From assembly GCF_047372505.1 (NCBI RefSeq), contig NZ_JBKBEU010000001.1:620001-684000 (forward strand): DNA of 64,000 nucleotides, written 5' to 3'. The notes beneath the pieces are model-generated. The model was not told the origin of the DNA and did no database searches. It saw only the letters and a program-made list of their open reading frames with translations. The position numbers and the translations under genes were made by a program. Below, in pieces: positions 52,909-61,984 of the stretch. The stretch is from Phaeobacter cretensis (GTDB lineage: Bacteria > Pseudomonadota > Alphaproteobacteria > Rhodobacterales > Rhodobacteraceae). Numbering within the stretch: the stretch's first letter is position 1; every line of letters begins with the position of its first letter.

Positions 52909-53085
52909 ATGCAACCCATTGAAGATCTCCAGATGGCGTATGAGAAAGCCGCAAAGCTGGTTGAGCTTTGGGGCGAGGAATTTGTTCCAACATTCTTGCG
53001 CGCAGAGCGCATGCTCGAAGACGCCCTGAGGGGCCAAAACGCGGTAGAGAGAGCCCGGAAGGTTGCGCGCCGCTTGTCGGCCTAG
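52909..53085 (+). CDS. Possible 58-residue helical protein next to the integrase gene
   Basis: MQPIEDLQMAYEKAAKLVEL, then a helical, basic end (VERARKVARRLSA). Its stop overlaps the convergent integrase stop by four bases. Small basic proteins here can be excisionases, but no HTH is evident. Confidence 0.5.
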   Translation: MQPIEDLQMAYEKAAKLVELWGEEFVPTFLRAERMLEDALRGQNAVERARKVARRLSA

Positions 53086-54329
53086 TGATAACTGATCGGC
53101 GCTAAAATCTCCGCCAAAAGATGCAGGTCAGGGCCATCGCCATACCTTTCCCGCTTCACCTCATGCCCCATCAGCTCTGCAGATATTCGATCTGCGAGAT
53201 TCTGCGATATCAAGCGATCCTCAAAGGAATGGCGCAAGCCGTACAGCGTGTAGCCTTCGTCGATCAGGTCATTATTCCTCAGATACTTGTTGATCAGGGC
53301 CGTCATGCTGCTGTGTTTGCCCTTATACCGCGGAAAACCTCCGGCCTTGTATCGGCGCTTCATAGCCTCCAGGGCAATGCCAACCAGCACAACTTTTCGA
53401 ACTGACGCCGACGTCTTCAACTCTCGTTCCTCCTCGACCAACTCGAAGTGAGGAACGTTTGCGGTAAGATGCATGTGATGCTTCAGGACACCGCAGATCT
53501 CAGACGGTCGGCAACCAGTGTTGATGCAGATATAGAGCACATCCCTTGCCTCATCATTCAATCGATCCAACGCCTTGGGCGCCAAGATTTTGTCGATCAT
53601 TTTCGGCGGGATTGCCTTTCGCCGCCCTTTGGTCTTGGATTCTTTGAGCCGCATATCGTTGAAGGGATTGGGCAACCATAGCTTCTTGTCTCGGCATATT
53701 TCTTTGAACATCGTCTGCAGCGAGCCAATCATACGGTTTGCAGTGTTTGCAACGATTTCCCCATTCTCGACTGCGGTGCGCAGGTGATCTCTAAGCTTCT
53801 GCGCTTCCTGCTGGCTTACATCTTCCATGGCCAGATCGCCGCACACCTCGACGAACAGATCGGCGGCTCGGTTAAACGGAATGCGCCAGATGCGCAGCTG
53901 TTCTTCATTTTTCGCTTTTAGACGATAGGCGCTCAGGGTCTCGTACATTTTGGGCATGCGAGAGATCGACATACCGCGTGCGGATACCGTGCCCATCAGG
54001 GACTGGCTCTGAACCTTACTGTACGGATCAAGCGCGCCCATACGCCGCATGAAGTCACCATCGCTTTGGTCTCCCACCGCTCGATAGGCAAACCCCATCG
54101 CCTGGCAGTATTTTACGATGGCATCGTAATCCGGATCCTCTCCGGCCATGCGAGCTTCCCACATCGCGACGAGTTCTTTCTCGAACTTGCGGGCCTTCGC
54201 CTCGGCGACCAGCAGGTCTGGCGTCTTTAGTGAGATATCGACCTCATTCCGCGGCTCGACCTCACGGAACATCTTCGGAACGCGCATTCTGAACCGATAG
54301 GTTCTGCCAACCAGCTTTACCCGCGTCAT
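53082..54329 (-). CDS. int: Tyrosine recombinase (phage integrase)
   Basis: A 415-residue integrase. Catalytic residues: Arg in CINTGCRPSEICGVL, the YGLRHSFEDRL box (R-H-x-x-x), LMGHEVKRERYGDG with the second His and the nucleophilic Tyr. The N-terminus VKLVGRTYRFRMRVPKMFRE is an arm-binding-type domain of the DUF6538 kind. The start at 54329 follows GGAGAG. The arm repeats lie upstream of the start, so the protein probably also represses its own gene. Confidence 0.96.
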   Translation of the reverse strand: MTRVKLVGRTYRFRMRVPKMFREVEPRNEVDISLKTPDLLVAEAKARKFEKELVAMWEARMAGEDPDYDAIVKYCQAMGFAYRAVGDQSDGDFMRRMGALDPYSKVQSQSLMGTVSARGMSISRMPKMYETLSAYRLKAKNEEQLRIWRIPFNRAADLFVEVCGDLAMEDVSQQEAQKLRDHLRTAVENGEIVANTANRMIGSLQTMFKEICRDKKLWLPNPFNDMRLKESKTKGRRKAIPPKMIDKILAPKALDRLNDEARDVLYICINTGCRPSEICGVLKHHMHLTANVPHFELVEEERELKTSASVRKVVLVGIALEAMKRRYKAGGFPRYKGKHSSMTALINKYLRNNDLIDEGYTLYGLRHSFEDRLISQNLADRISAELMGHEVKRERYGDGPDLHLLAEILAPISYH

Positions 54330-54349
54330 CACACTCTCCAAACGCCCTT

Positions 54350-54385
54350 TGTGTGGCGATTTGTGGGGTGATTTGTGGGGTGATT
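54350..54385 (+). repeat. Three tandem 12-bp integrase arm-type repeats (right end)
   Basis: TGTGTGGCGATT, TGTGGGGTGATT and TGTGGGGTGATT in direct tandem, between the integrase start and the tRNA. They share the consensus TGTGKGGYGWTT with the three repeats at 13644-13679. Confidence 0.8.
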
Positions 54386-54457
54386 CAATACCTCATTGCA
54401 AGACAGTAAGCTAACACTATGTTTTGCAAGGATTTTAAATTCAAAAAAGGAGGTCCA

Positions 54458-54478
54458 CTGGAGCGGGTAGCGGGAATC
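54458..54478. repeat. attR: 21-bp core within the tRNA-Gly gene
   Basis: Identical to attL at 13578-13598. It covers the CCA, acceptor strand and part of the T arm of the tRNA-Gly gene, which stays intact at this end. Confidence 0.9.
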
Positions 54479-54532
54479 GAACCCGCACCTTAAGCTTGGA
54501 AGGCTCTTATGATACCATTTCACCATACCCGC
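54459..54532 (-). tRNA. tRNA-Gly (anticodon TCC)
   Basis: On the minus strand the sequence starts GCGGGTATGGTGAAATGG and ends in TACCCGCTCCA. The 7-bp acceptor stem GCGGGTA/TACCCGC pairs fully, the T arm CGGGTTCGATTCCCG is perfect, and the anticodon loop CTTCCAA gives anticodon TCC. The CCA end is encoded. It is the integration site of the prophage. Confidence 0.96.
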
Positions 54533-54653
54533 TCAGGGAATTTCGTCTATAATTCGGTACTTTCGGAGCGTCAAGCGGCTCTGGTGCGAATTTATCAAAT
54601 TTCGTAGAAGCAACGCGATTAAGCCGTCACGAGACCCTGCCCCCGGCTACGCA

Positions 54654-55202
54654 TTACTTGCCTAGCATGCGCCCGATCCAGCCCTTACGTGGCGCTTCCT
54701 CTTCAGCGGCATCTGCGGTTTGAGCATCCTCAGGCTCGGCTGCGGCCTCAACCGCTTCCTCTTCTTCAACGGCCATTTGAAAGCGCTCAAAGAACTGGTC
54801 CGCCATTTTTTTGGCAAACCCGTCGATAATCCGACTACCGAGTTGAGCCAACTTTCCGCCAACCTTGGCCTCGACTTCGTAAGTCAGCAGGGTTTGACCA
54901 TCGTCAGTATCGCTCAACGTTACCTGGGCGTCGCCTTTGGCGAACCCTGCAGCACCTCCCTTACCCTCGCCCCGCAGTGTCAGGCTGTTAGGCGCGTCCA
55001 GATCGGACAGGGTGACAGTGCCGCGAAACGTGGCTTTGACCGGGCCAACTTTCTGGACCACGACGGCGGAAAAACCATCTTCGGCAGAGCCTTCCATTTC
55101 CTGGCAACCGGGAACGGCGCTTTTCAATGTCTCAGCGTCCAGCAGGCCCTGCCAGACATCTGCGCGCGGTGCCGCAATGGTACGGGTATCGGCAAGTTTC
55201 AT
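54654..55202 (-). CDS. CoxG/SRPBCC-family protein
   Basis: A 182-residue protein of the carbon monoxide dehydrogenase subunit G family. KLADTRTIAAPRADVWQGLL, then LKSAVPGCQEMEG and FRGTVTLSDLDAPNSLTL fit the START-like fold; the acidic Ala/Glu tail (EEEEAVEAAAEPEDAQ) and RKGWIGRMLGK end suggest membrane association. No CO dehydrogenase genes are in the window, so function here is uncertain. Confidence 0.88.
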   Translation of the reverse strand: MKLADTRTIAAPRADVWQGLLDAETLKSAVPGCQEMEGSAEDGFSAVVVQKVGPVKATFRGTVTLSDLDAPNSLTLRGEGKGGAAGFAKGDAQVTLSDTDDGQTLLTYEVEAKVGGKLAQLGSRIIDGFAKKMADQFFERFQMAVEEEEAVEAAAEPEDAQTADAAEEEAPRKGWIGRMLGK

Positions 55203-55455
55203 GAGTGGTCATTCCTTCTGCTGGCGGTCGGTAGAGTTGCAGGCGTCCGGTCGCCTATCATGGTGTGTGGATAACGCGAACGAGGGCAAATCCGCTATGA
55301 GACATTGGTTGCACAATATTGGCGGCCATCTCCGACCTTTCGCCTATTGGCCACAACATATCCGCCCTGTTAGCATGATTCCCATAGCAGGCCCTGCGAA
55401 ATTTCGATCGCAGGGAGACCTTGCCCTTTGCAAACGACCCGCCGTCAGGAGTTTG

Positions 55456-56172
55456 ATGTCACATTCGTCTGCCTCACCCCATGCCGCCACGCCGCGCAAT
55501 TCTGCACCGGGTGATAAAACCCATTTTTCCACTGCGCTGATAGTAGAAGACCACCCACTGTTCTGCGATGCGCTGGCCATGACACTGCGCGCGACTGTCG
55601 GCATTAGCGACATTGCGACCGCTTCGACGCTGGAAGCTGCGATTGCCAAGATTGCAGATCAACCTGCCCTTGATGTTGTGGTGCTTGATCTGAACTTGCC
55701 GGACGTACAGGGGTTGGACGGGCTGGTCCGGCTGAGGAATGCCACAACCACGCCTATCCTTGTGGTGTCCTCCATGGCCGACAATCGAGTTATCAGCGCC
55801 GCCATCCATGCAGGGGCTGCCGGTTTTGTTCCTAAACACAGCCAGCGCGACATTTATCTGACGGCATTCGCGGCCATCGGCAAAGGGACACCTTATGTAC
55901 CGCCCGGTTATGTTCTGCTGCCGCAGGACGCGGAAACGCAGGATGCTACGTGTCGCCTCGCTACGCTGACCAACCAGCAGGCAAGGATCCTGCAGCTGAT
56001 CTGTGCAGGTAAGTTGAACAAACAAATCGCCTTTGACCTATCCATAGCCGAAACCACGGTAAAGGCGCATGTCACTGCTATTATGCGTAAGCTGGGCGTT
56101 CAAAGCCGAACCCAAGCTGTTCTGATCGCGAAGGAAACCAGTTTTGCAAACGTCTTGCAAGACCTGGGTTGA
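55456..56172 (+). CDS. Response regulator, receiver plus LuxR-type HTH
   Basis: A 238-residue protein. Receiver: ALIVEDHPLFCDAL (acidic pair), VVVLDLNLPDVQG (phospho-Asp), VPKHS (conserved Lys). C-terminal LuxR HTH: LTNQQARILQLICAGKLNKQ and the following ETTVKAHVTAIMRKLGV. It is first in an operon with a FIST protein and a hybrid kinase, the probable partner. AGGAG precedes the start. It resembles regulators such as ErdR/ErbR that work with the NosP-NahK system in other bacteria. Confidence 0.93.
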   Translation: MSHSSASPHAATPRNSAPGDKTHFSTALIVEDHPLFCDALAMTLRATVGISDIATASTLEAAIAKIADQPALDVVVLDLNLPDVQGLDGLVRLRNATTTPILVVSSMADNRVISAAIHAGAAGFVPKHSQRDIYLTAFAAIGKGTPYVPPGYVLLPQDAETQDATCRLATLTNQQARILQLICAGKLNKQIAFDLSIAETTVKAHVTAIMRKLGVQSRTQAVLIAKETSFANVLQDLG

Positions 56173-56189
56173 GCCGCCTAACATTCTGC

Positions 56190-57437
56190 ATGACCCGCTC
56201 TGATTACCCTGAAGCTACCCAAAAGAAACCTGCGTCAGACCAGGTACAGCGCGCTGTGCCAAGCATTGGCAAAGCCTTGCAACAGGCGGGTCGTATCACA
56301 CGGACCGGGTCTGCCAACGCACGAGATCCAAATGCGGTCGCAAAGCTTGCAGAAGCACTGGCTCCGCTTGACGAACTGGAACTGGTGATCCTCTTCGTTT
56401 CTCCGCTGGCCGATATCCACACACTTGGCGTCGATGCCGCACGTGATCTAGCGCCGACCCGTGTGGTTGGCTGCACCACTGCGGGAGAGATTGGCGAAAC
56501 CGGGTATACCGATGGAGAGATCATTGCCATCGGTATACCCCGCAGCCATTTCTGTGCCCGAGTTCTGCTCATTGACGATTTAGGCAACTACAATGCCCAA
56601 GATCAGATCGACCAAATCATTCGCAATCGCAATGAAATGGCCCATGAGACGCCTGACTGGACATCAGAATTCGCCTTCTTGTTGATCGACGGCCTGTCGA
56701 TCAAGGAAGACGCATTAACCGCAGATCTAGCGCCTGGGCTTGGGCCTGTACCCTTATTTGGAGGCTCTGCCGGCGATGGCACCGACTTTGGAGCAACCTA
56801 TGTACTAAGTGACGGGAAAGCGAGGCAAAATACAGCGGCGCTTCTGCAAATCCGTAGCAATTGCCCGATCAAGGTGTTCAACACCGATCATCTTGTGCCC
56901 AGCGCCCAACGCATGGTGGTCACAGGTGCTGACCCTGCTCGCAGGCTGGTCCATGAGATCAACGCGGAACCCGCGGCGCGTGAATATGCCAGGCTACTGG
57001 GCAAGGATCCCGAACAACTGACAACCTTTACTTTTGCCGCCCACCCGGTGGTGGTGCGCATTGGTGGCCAACACCACGTCCGCGCCATCCAACAGGTTGT
57101 GGACACAGGTGATCTTCTGTTCTTCTCCGCAATCGACGAAGGCGTGGTGCTGACCCTTGCTGAGTCATTGGACATGGTAGACCATCTGGATCGCGCCCTT
57201 TCAGGATTGGGAGAGGCGCAAACACCCGATGTGATTCTCGCTTGTGATTGTGTTTTGCGCCGGATGGAAGCCCAGCAGAAACAGCTCACTACACAGATTT
57301 CATCGCTCTTGGCGAAGCATCGCGCAGTAGGATTCTGCACATATGGAGAGCAGGTGGACTCTATCCATGTGAACCATACACTGACTGGAGTAGCGATATA
57401 TCCACCGACCACATCTGAGCCTTCAGAGCGATCATGA
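56190..57437 (+). CDS. FIST-domain sensor protein, NosP-like
   Basis: A 415-residue protein with FIST_N (LVILFVSPLADIHTLG, TRVVGCTTAGEIG, GYTDGEIIAIGIPR) and FIST_C (ALSGLGEAQTPDVILACDCV, FCTYGEQVDSIHVNHTLTGV) domains. NosP proteins of this type bind haem and nitric oxide and are encoded beside a NahK-like kinase whose activity they control, as here. Its stop overlaps the kinase start (ATGA). A haem ligand could not be assigned by eye. Confidence 0.88.
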   Translation: MTRSDYPEATQKKPASDQVQRAVPSIGKALQQAGRITRTGSANARDPNAVAKLAEALAPLDELELVILFVSPLADIHTLGVDAARDLAPTRVVGCTTAGEIGETGYTDGEIIAIGIPRSHFCARVLLIDDLGNYNAQDQIDQIIRNRNEMAHETPDWTSEFAFLLIDGLSIKEDALTADLAPGLGPVPLFGGSAGDGTDFGATYVLSDGKARQNTAALLQIRSNCPIKVFNTDHLVPSAQRMVVTGADPARRLVHEINAEPAAREYARLLGKDPEQLTTFTFAAHPVVVRIGGQHHVRAIQQVVDTGDLLFFSAIDEGVVLTLAESLDMVDHLDRALSGLGEAQTPDVILACDCVLRRMEAQQKQLTTQISSLLAKHRAVGFCTYGEQVDSIHVNHTLTGVAIYPPTTSEPSERS

Positions 57438-59770
57438 CGCAGGGTTTAATTGATCCTCGCGACTCGCTGGAGCGGCAGAATGAAAAGCTGCTGAAAATCA
57501 CCTCGACACTAATGCGGAGGGTCGAACAGGACACCGATGCCTCCGGCCTCGCCTATGCACAGTTTGAACGCGCCGTGCTGTTGGAGGAAGAGATCCGCAG
57601 CCGGACCCGCGATCTTGAACGCACGCTGGATCTTCTTAATCTGTCCAACGCCAAACTGGCCGAGGCGAATCGCGAGACCGAAGCCGCGCGCGCAAATCTC
57701 GCCAATGCCATTGAAACCGTACAGGAAGGTTTTGCCCTGTTTAACCCGCAGGATGTGCTGGTGATGTGCAACAGCCGGTTTGGCATGCATATGCCCGACA
57801 TCCGCTCGTACTTGCGCCCCGGTTTGGACTTCGAGGCCTACGTGCAACTGGTCAGCAGCAGCACCGCCCTGTCCTTGCCGGCGGGCACCACAGCTGCCAA
57901 CTGGGCCACGCGGAGGTTGAACCGTCACCAGGATCGCAGCGTGATGTTTAATGTCCGCATAGCAGGCAATCGGTGGCTTCAGGTCAGCGAACACCGCACA
58001 CCTGATGGCGGCACCGTTATCCTGCAAACAGATGTCACCGACATCATGCGGCTACAACATCAAGAACGAGAGCGCATTCTGGATGATCAGGCTCGCCTGA
58101 TCCGCGCCACCCTTGAGCATTTAAATCAGGGCGTTTGCATTTTTGATCGGCAAGCCCGTCTCGTCGGTTGGAACCGGCTCATGGGAGAGCAGCTGTCCAT
58201 ACCCATCGCGCGGTTTCGCATAGGCAGTCAGTTTGGATCAATTTTTGATCGGCTGCGGGCTGATTTCACCTTTGCAGACAAAGAAATGGCCAGCGAGGTG
58301 GAACGCTGGGCCAGCCCAAGACCTACCCCGGACGGCAGCGCAGCCCCTTCAGCCAACCCAATATCGACAAGTGATAATCAAGCCCATATGCCACCCGCCA
58401 GAGTCCCGCTCTCTTTTGACATCCAGCAAGGGACAGATGATATCCAGCAAGGTGGGCTACGGGTGCTGACTGTGTTTATGCAGGACATGCCCGATGGGGG
58501 CTTTGTGATCAGTTTCACGGATGTGACCGCCGAACGTCAGGCCGCCCGCGCCATGAACGCCACCCGTGATACCCTGGAACAACGTGTATTGGAGCGCACC
58601 CTAGAACTGGAGGATGCGTTGCAAGCCGCAGAACGCGCAAACGCCTCCAAGTCCCGCTTTGTTGCGGCTGCTTCACATGACCTGCTGCAACCCCTCTCCG
58701 CCGCGAAACTCTTTGTTGCAGCTCTAGAGACGGAACTGCCCCCAGACACTCCTCGCGATACACTCTCAAAGGCGACCAACGCACTGGATAGCGTGGAGAC
58801 CTTACTGGCGGCACTCCTCGACATATCGCGGCTCGATTCCGGGCGAACACAGGTTCATATTGCACCAGTTGATCTGGACGACCTGCTTAGCCAATTGCAG
58901 GACGAAATGCGTCCAATTGCCGAGGCAAAAGGTCTGTCCTTTCGCCTGCGCCCAAGCCACGCCACGGTCCGAAGCGACGTCACCTATCTGAGGCGTATTA
59001 TCCAAAATCTCATTTCCAACGCCTTACGTTATACCACCACTGGCGGGATACTGGTCGGAGTACGCCAACGCATGGGGGCCGTGCGGGTTGAAATCTGGGA
59101 CACAGGTATCGGCATTGCCGAAGACGATCGCGCTCATATTTTTGGGGAGTTTCAGCGCCTTAACGCAACCGCCAGCGCCGCCGATGGCATCGGCCTAGGT
59201 CTCGCCATTGTCGAACGCGCTTGCGCCCTGCTTGGCCATCCGCTGACTCTACGATCCAAGGAAGGGATCGGCACTGTTTTTGCCATCAACCTGCCGCGTG
59301 AGCAGACCGTTTCGGCAGTGACCGCCTCAAACCACAATAGAAATACCAAAGGCGTTGCGCCAGACGCAGCTTCAAATCCACCAACTGCCTCCGTGCCACA
59401 CTTGATAGCATTGCTGATCGTCACCGATACCGATGCCCGCCAAGCGCTGACCCTGACAATAGAACAATGGGATATCGACGTTCTGCCATGTAGCAGCGAA
59501 GCAGAGGCCCGTTCGCTATTGGCAGAAATCGACGTCGCCCCGGATGCCGTCATCTGCGATCAGCAATTGGAAGGCAACCGAGACGGCATTGGCGTGATTG
59601 AAGACCTACGCCACGATCTTGGTATGTTTCCCGCAGGTTTGATCGCCGCCACTCATACCCCAGAACTGACTGCCCTGGCAGGACAGCAAAACCTAACACT
59701 ATTCACGGAACCTACGACTGGCGACGACCTGCTCCTATTTCTCAACCGCGTGCGCGCTCCTGTGATTTAG
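57434..59770 (+). CDS. Hybrid histidine kinase, NahK-like, with a degenerate receiver
   Basis: A 778-residue cytoplasmic kinase. Helical N-terminus with coiled coil (residues 10-90), a PAS-type region (AIETVQEGFALFNPQDVLVM), a second PAS (ATLEHLNQGVCIFDRQ), HisKA with phospho-His in AAASHDLLQPLSAAKLF, and HATPase_c with NLISNALRYT and GLGLAIVERA. The C-terminal receiver keeps the phospho-Asp (VICDQQLEG), but where the conserved KP is expected it reads TEP, with Glu in place of Lys. No membrane segment was seen. Confidence 0.9.
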   Translation: MTQGLIDPRDSLERQNEKLLKITSTLMRRVEQDTDASGLAYAQFERAVLLEEEIRSRTRDLERTLDLLNLSNAKLAEANRETEAARANLANAIETVQEGFALFNPQDVLVMCNSRFGMHMPDIRSYLRPGLDFEAYVQLVSSSTALSLPAGTTAANWATRRLNRHQDRSVMFNVRIAGNRWLQVSEHRTPDGGTVILQTDVTDIMRLQHQERERILDDQARLIRATLEHLNQGVCIFDRQARLVGWNRLMGEQLSIPIARFRIGSQFGSIFDRLRADFTFADKEMASEVERWASPRPTPDGSAAPSANPISTSDNQAHMPPARVPLSFDIQQGTDDIQQGGLRVLTVFMQDMPDGGFVISFTDVTAERQAARAMNATRDTLEQRVLERTLELEDALQAAERANASKSRFVAAASHDLLQPLSAAKLFVAALETELPPDTPRDTLSKATNALDSVETLLAALLDISRLDSGRTQVHIAPVDLDDLLSQLQDEMRPIAEAKGLSFRLRPSHATVRSDVTYLRRIIQNLISNALRYTTTGGILVGVRQRMGAVRVEIWDTGIGIAEDDRAHIFGEFQRLNATASAADGIGLGLAIVERACALLGHPLTLRSKEGIGTVFAINLPREQTVSAVTASNHNRNTKGVAPDAASNPPTASVPHLIALLIVTDTDARQALTLTIEQWDIDVLPCSSEAEARSLLAEIDVAPDAVICDQQLEGNRDGIGVIEDLRHDLGMFPAGLIAATHTPELTALAGQQNLTLFTEPTTGDDLLLFLNRVRAPVI

Positions 59771-59936
59771 TCAAGCCCGACACAATACGTCGGCTTAGTC
59801 GCTCACTTCACTTATTCAATCGACCCATCCCGCGGAAGAATGATCTATCGCCACTGGCCTTCCGTAGAGATTTGAGATCCAATTGTCCCTGCCAGTATCC
59901 TCCGGCAGTGCAGATACACCTTGAAAGCCGCCTGAC

Positions 59937-60677
59937 ATGACGCACCCAACACCTCCGCACCCGGTCGCCGTGATTACGGCACACGGACAACCCTCTGCCC
60001 CGGAGCCTCAGGAAATCGCCTTGGCAGACCTCGCCAATTCGACTGCCGCATTGTTGCCCGGTTGGGAAATACGTTCGGCCACTCTTGCCATGCCAAATCG
60101 GCTGGAACAGGTAACCCCGCAAGGTGCTTTAATTTACCCGTTCTTTATGGCCAGGGGCTGGTTCACCAGCTCTGTTCTGCCACGCCGGCTAAGAGAGCAC
60201 GAGGTGCGTCTGCTGCCTCCATTCGGACTCGATCCAGCGTTGCCACAACTGGCGTGCGATGCGCTTTCATTGGCCTGTCGCGAAAGGGGCTGGAGCCTCG
60301 ACACGACCCGCATTCTATTAGCCGCGCATGGATCTGCGCGCGGTCCCAAAGCCGCCGAGGCCGCCGAAGCCTTTGCGACAGATCTGCGAAAACGCCTGCC
60401 TAGCACAGACTTAGTTACCGGCTATGTCGAGGAGGAACCACGCATTGCCACCTCTGCCCGCGCGCTAGAAACAGCGCATCCACCCCAGCCCAGCCTATGC
60501 TTGCCTTTTTTTGCACAATCCGGCGAGCACGTACGCGATGACCTACCGGAAGCGCTGAGAGAGGCTAATTTCAGCGGCGAAACAATCCCTGTGCTTGGGG
60601 CTCTCCCCGATGTTCCACAGCTGATCGCAAACGCCCTCGCTGAGGCGCTTACTAGCCCGGAGGCGGCTACCCGTTGA
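59937..60677 (+). CDS. CbiX/SirB-type chelatase-like protein
   Basis: A 246-residue protein with two CbiX-like halves: AVITAHGQPSAPEPQE near the N-terminus and LLAAHGSARGPKAAEAAEAF near residue 130, the latter with the metal-binding His of sirohydrochlorin chelatases, then SLCLPFFAQSGEHVRDDLPE with a second His. It would insert Co or Fe into a tetrapyrrole. No cobalamin or sirohaem genes lie nearby. Confidence 0.82.
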   Translation: MTHPTPPHPVAVITAHGQPSAPEPQEIALADLANSTAALLPGWEIRSATLAMPNRLEQVTPQGALIYPFFMARGWFTSSVLPRRLREHEVRLLPPFGLDPALPQLACDALSLACRERGWSLDTTRILLAAHGSARGPKAAEAAEAFATDLRKRLPSTDLVTGYVEEEPRIATSARALETAHPPQPSLCLPFFAQSGEHVRDDLPEALREANFSGETIPVLGALPDVPQLIANALAEALTSPEAATR

Positions 60678-61075
60678 GAAAATCAAACCTCATCAAACCA
60701 TCGGCAGAAGACATATGTCCTGGTGTCAGAGTCAGCCACAACACCGCAGCGTACGGCCAATCTCATGTCGACTACTACCACCAGACATCATGACAGCGAC
60801 GCCGTGCAGCGGCCATTTCAATCGTTCATTTGTGGAAATACTGGTTCAGTTGCGAAGTGAATTTCAAAAATTGGACGAAGCCTGATCAACGACGGGCCCA
60901 AACGCGCACAGAAGCGTTCAAAGCAGCGCCGATATTCCGGCAAAACTGTCAAGCGTAGACCCACGGTCTGAAGTCCCTAGAGAGTGATGCAGTATACTGT
61001 AGAAGAGCAGCAGCTAAATTGACAAACCAGCAGTAGCTCACCGAATCGCGCGGGCCTAAGGCTAGTTTACCTCGC
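60678..61075. other. Intergenic stretch
   Basis: About 400 bases with no open frame that has a ribosome site. No repeat or strong hairpin was noticed. Confidence 0.6.
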
Positions 61076-61618
61076 CTACCCCACATTTTTCCATTTAGTC
61101 TGAGTTACATAGACGATGCTGTCATTGACGCTGACCATTACGTCGCCATCCTGAATATTCACCTGCAATTTCATTGAACGGCTTGCAAGGTTAGCTAGCT
61201 CACGGGTAACCGTCTCCGAAAAATTGACAACCTGGAGGTTCTCGAACCGGGTGGTGCTGTTTTTGATTTTTTCCCACCACGCCTCAGCCGTTCGGCCGTA
61301 GCTATAGACAATGACCTTTTGGGATTTACCACAAGATTGACGAACAATCTTCTCGCTAGGAAGCCCTAGCGCCACCCACAATTCCAGCTCGCCGCTCAGG
61401 CTTTTCTGCCAGATATCTGGCTCATCATCCGTTGAAAGGCCCTTGGTCAGTTCCAATTGTTCATGGGCGTTTAGCGCAAAAGCGAGAAGACGCACCATCA
61501 GTCGTTCATCCGTCTCCGAAGGATGTTTAGCAACGGTCAGCTTGTGCGTTTCATAATAGTGGCGATCCATATCCGAAACGGTAAGCTCGGCTTTATGAAT
61601 GGTGGCTTTTTGCGCCAT
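61076..61618 (-). CDS. yaeQ: YaeQ family protein
   Basis: A 180-residue protein of normal YaeQ length. AQKATIHKAELTVSDMDRHY and HPSETDERLMVRLLAFALNA are the family's hallmark N-terminus; QKVIVYSYGRTAEAWWEK follows. The fold is related to PD-(D/E)XK nucleases; the family has been linked with expression of RfaH-dependent genes, but its biochemical role is unclear. Confidence 0.95.
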   Translation of the reverse strand: MAQKATIHKAELTVSDMDRHYYETHKLTVAKHPSETDERLMVRLLAFALNAHEQLELTKGLSTDDEPDIWQKSLSGELELWVALGLPSEKIVRQSCGKSQKVIVYSYGRTAEAWWEKIKNSTTRFENLQVVNFSETVTRELANLASRSMKLQVNIQDGDVMVSVNDSIVYVTQTKWKNVG

Positions 61619-61938
61619 GGTTTTTCCTGACTAGCGAAGATGGGCATGTCTAGAGCGCAGCGCAGCTTTGTGAAAGCGGAAAGCGACTGCCATCCACTCG
61701 TGATGTTCTGCCTTTTCAATCAAATGCCCATCACCATTTGAATACCGCACGTATGGGACCTCTGGACTGAGAGAAATCCTAGTGGGGTTTTCAAGGGGCC
61801 GGTGACTTGGAAGCGCTCAAGACACCGACTTAGGCACGCTAAGCGTTCAGTGCAAAACCAGCCAAGTATTTGATGTAACAATACCGCATGCAAAAATACT
61901 GGGAGGCCTATTCCTGACGTCCCAGTTGTTAGCTCCAT
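61619..61938. other. Intergenic stretch
   Basis: About 320 bases upstream of yaeQ. An open frame on the minus strand (61720-61938) has no ribosome site and no protein-like pattern. No gene is supported. Confidence 0.5.
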
Positions 61939-61970
61939 ATCGCAAAGGTGCCGCTTAGCACCTTTGCGAT
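61939..61970 (-). terminator. Strong hairpin after the TRAP binding-protein gene
   Basis: ATCGCAAAGGTGC and GCACCTTTGCGAT form a perfect 13-bp stem with a six-base loop, 15 bases after the stop. There is no T tract, so it may act as a transcript-stabilising or Rho-assisted end. Confidence 0.65.
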
Positions 61971-61984
61971 CTAGAGTTCAGCGT

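Larger units (their letters stand above)
13578..54478. mobile_element. Prophage of about 41 kb, HK97-type siphovirus integrated in tRNA-Gly
   Basis: Both borders carry the same 21-bp sequence that forms the 3' end of the tRNA-Gly gene at 54459-54532, and both carry three 12-bp tandem repeats just inside. A tyrosine integrase gene abuts the tRNA end. Between lie regulatory, replication, packaging, head, tail and lysis genes in the order usual for long-tailed HK97-like phages, plus about 9 kb of cargo at the left end. No transposase and no obvious broken structural gene was seen, so the element may be functional. An excisionase was not recognised with confidence. Confidence 0.93.

Noticed and set aside
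54937..55455. Upstream extension of the response regulator frame
   Set aside because: It runs antisense through the CoxG-like gene; the ATG at 55456 has an AGGAG site and suits the receiver domain.
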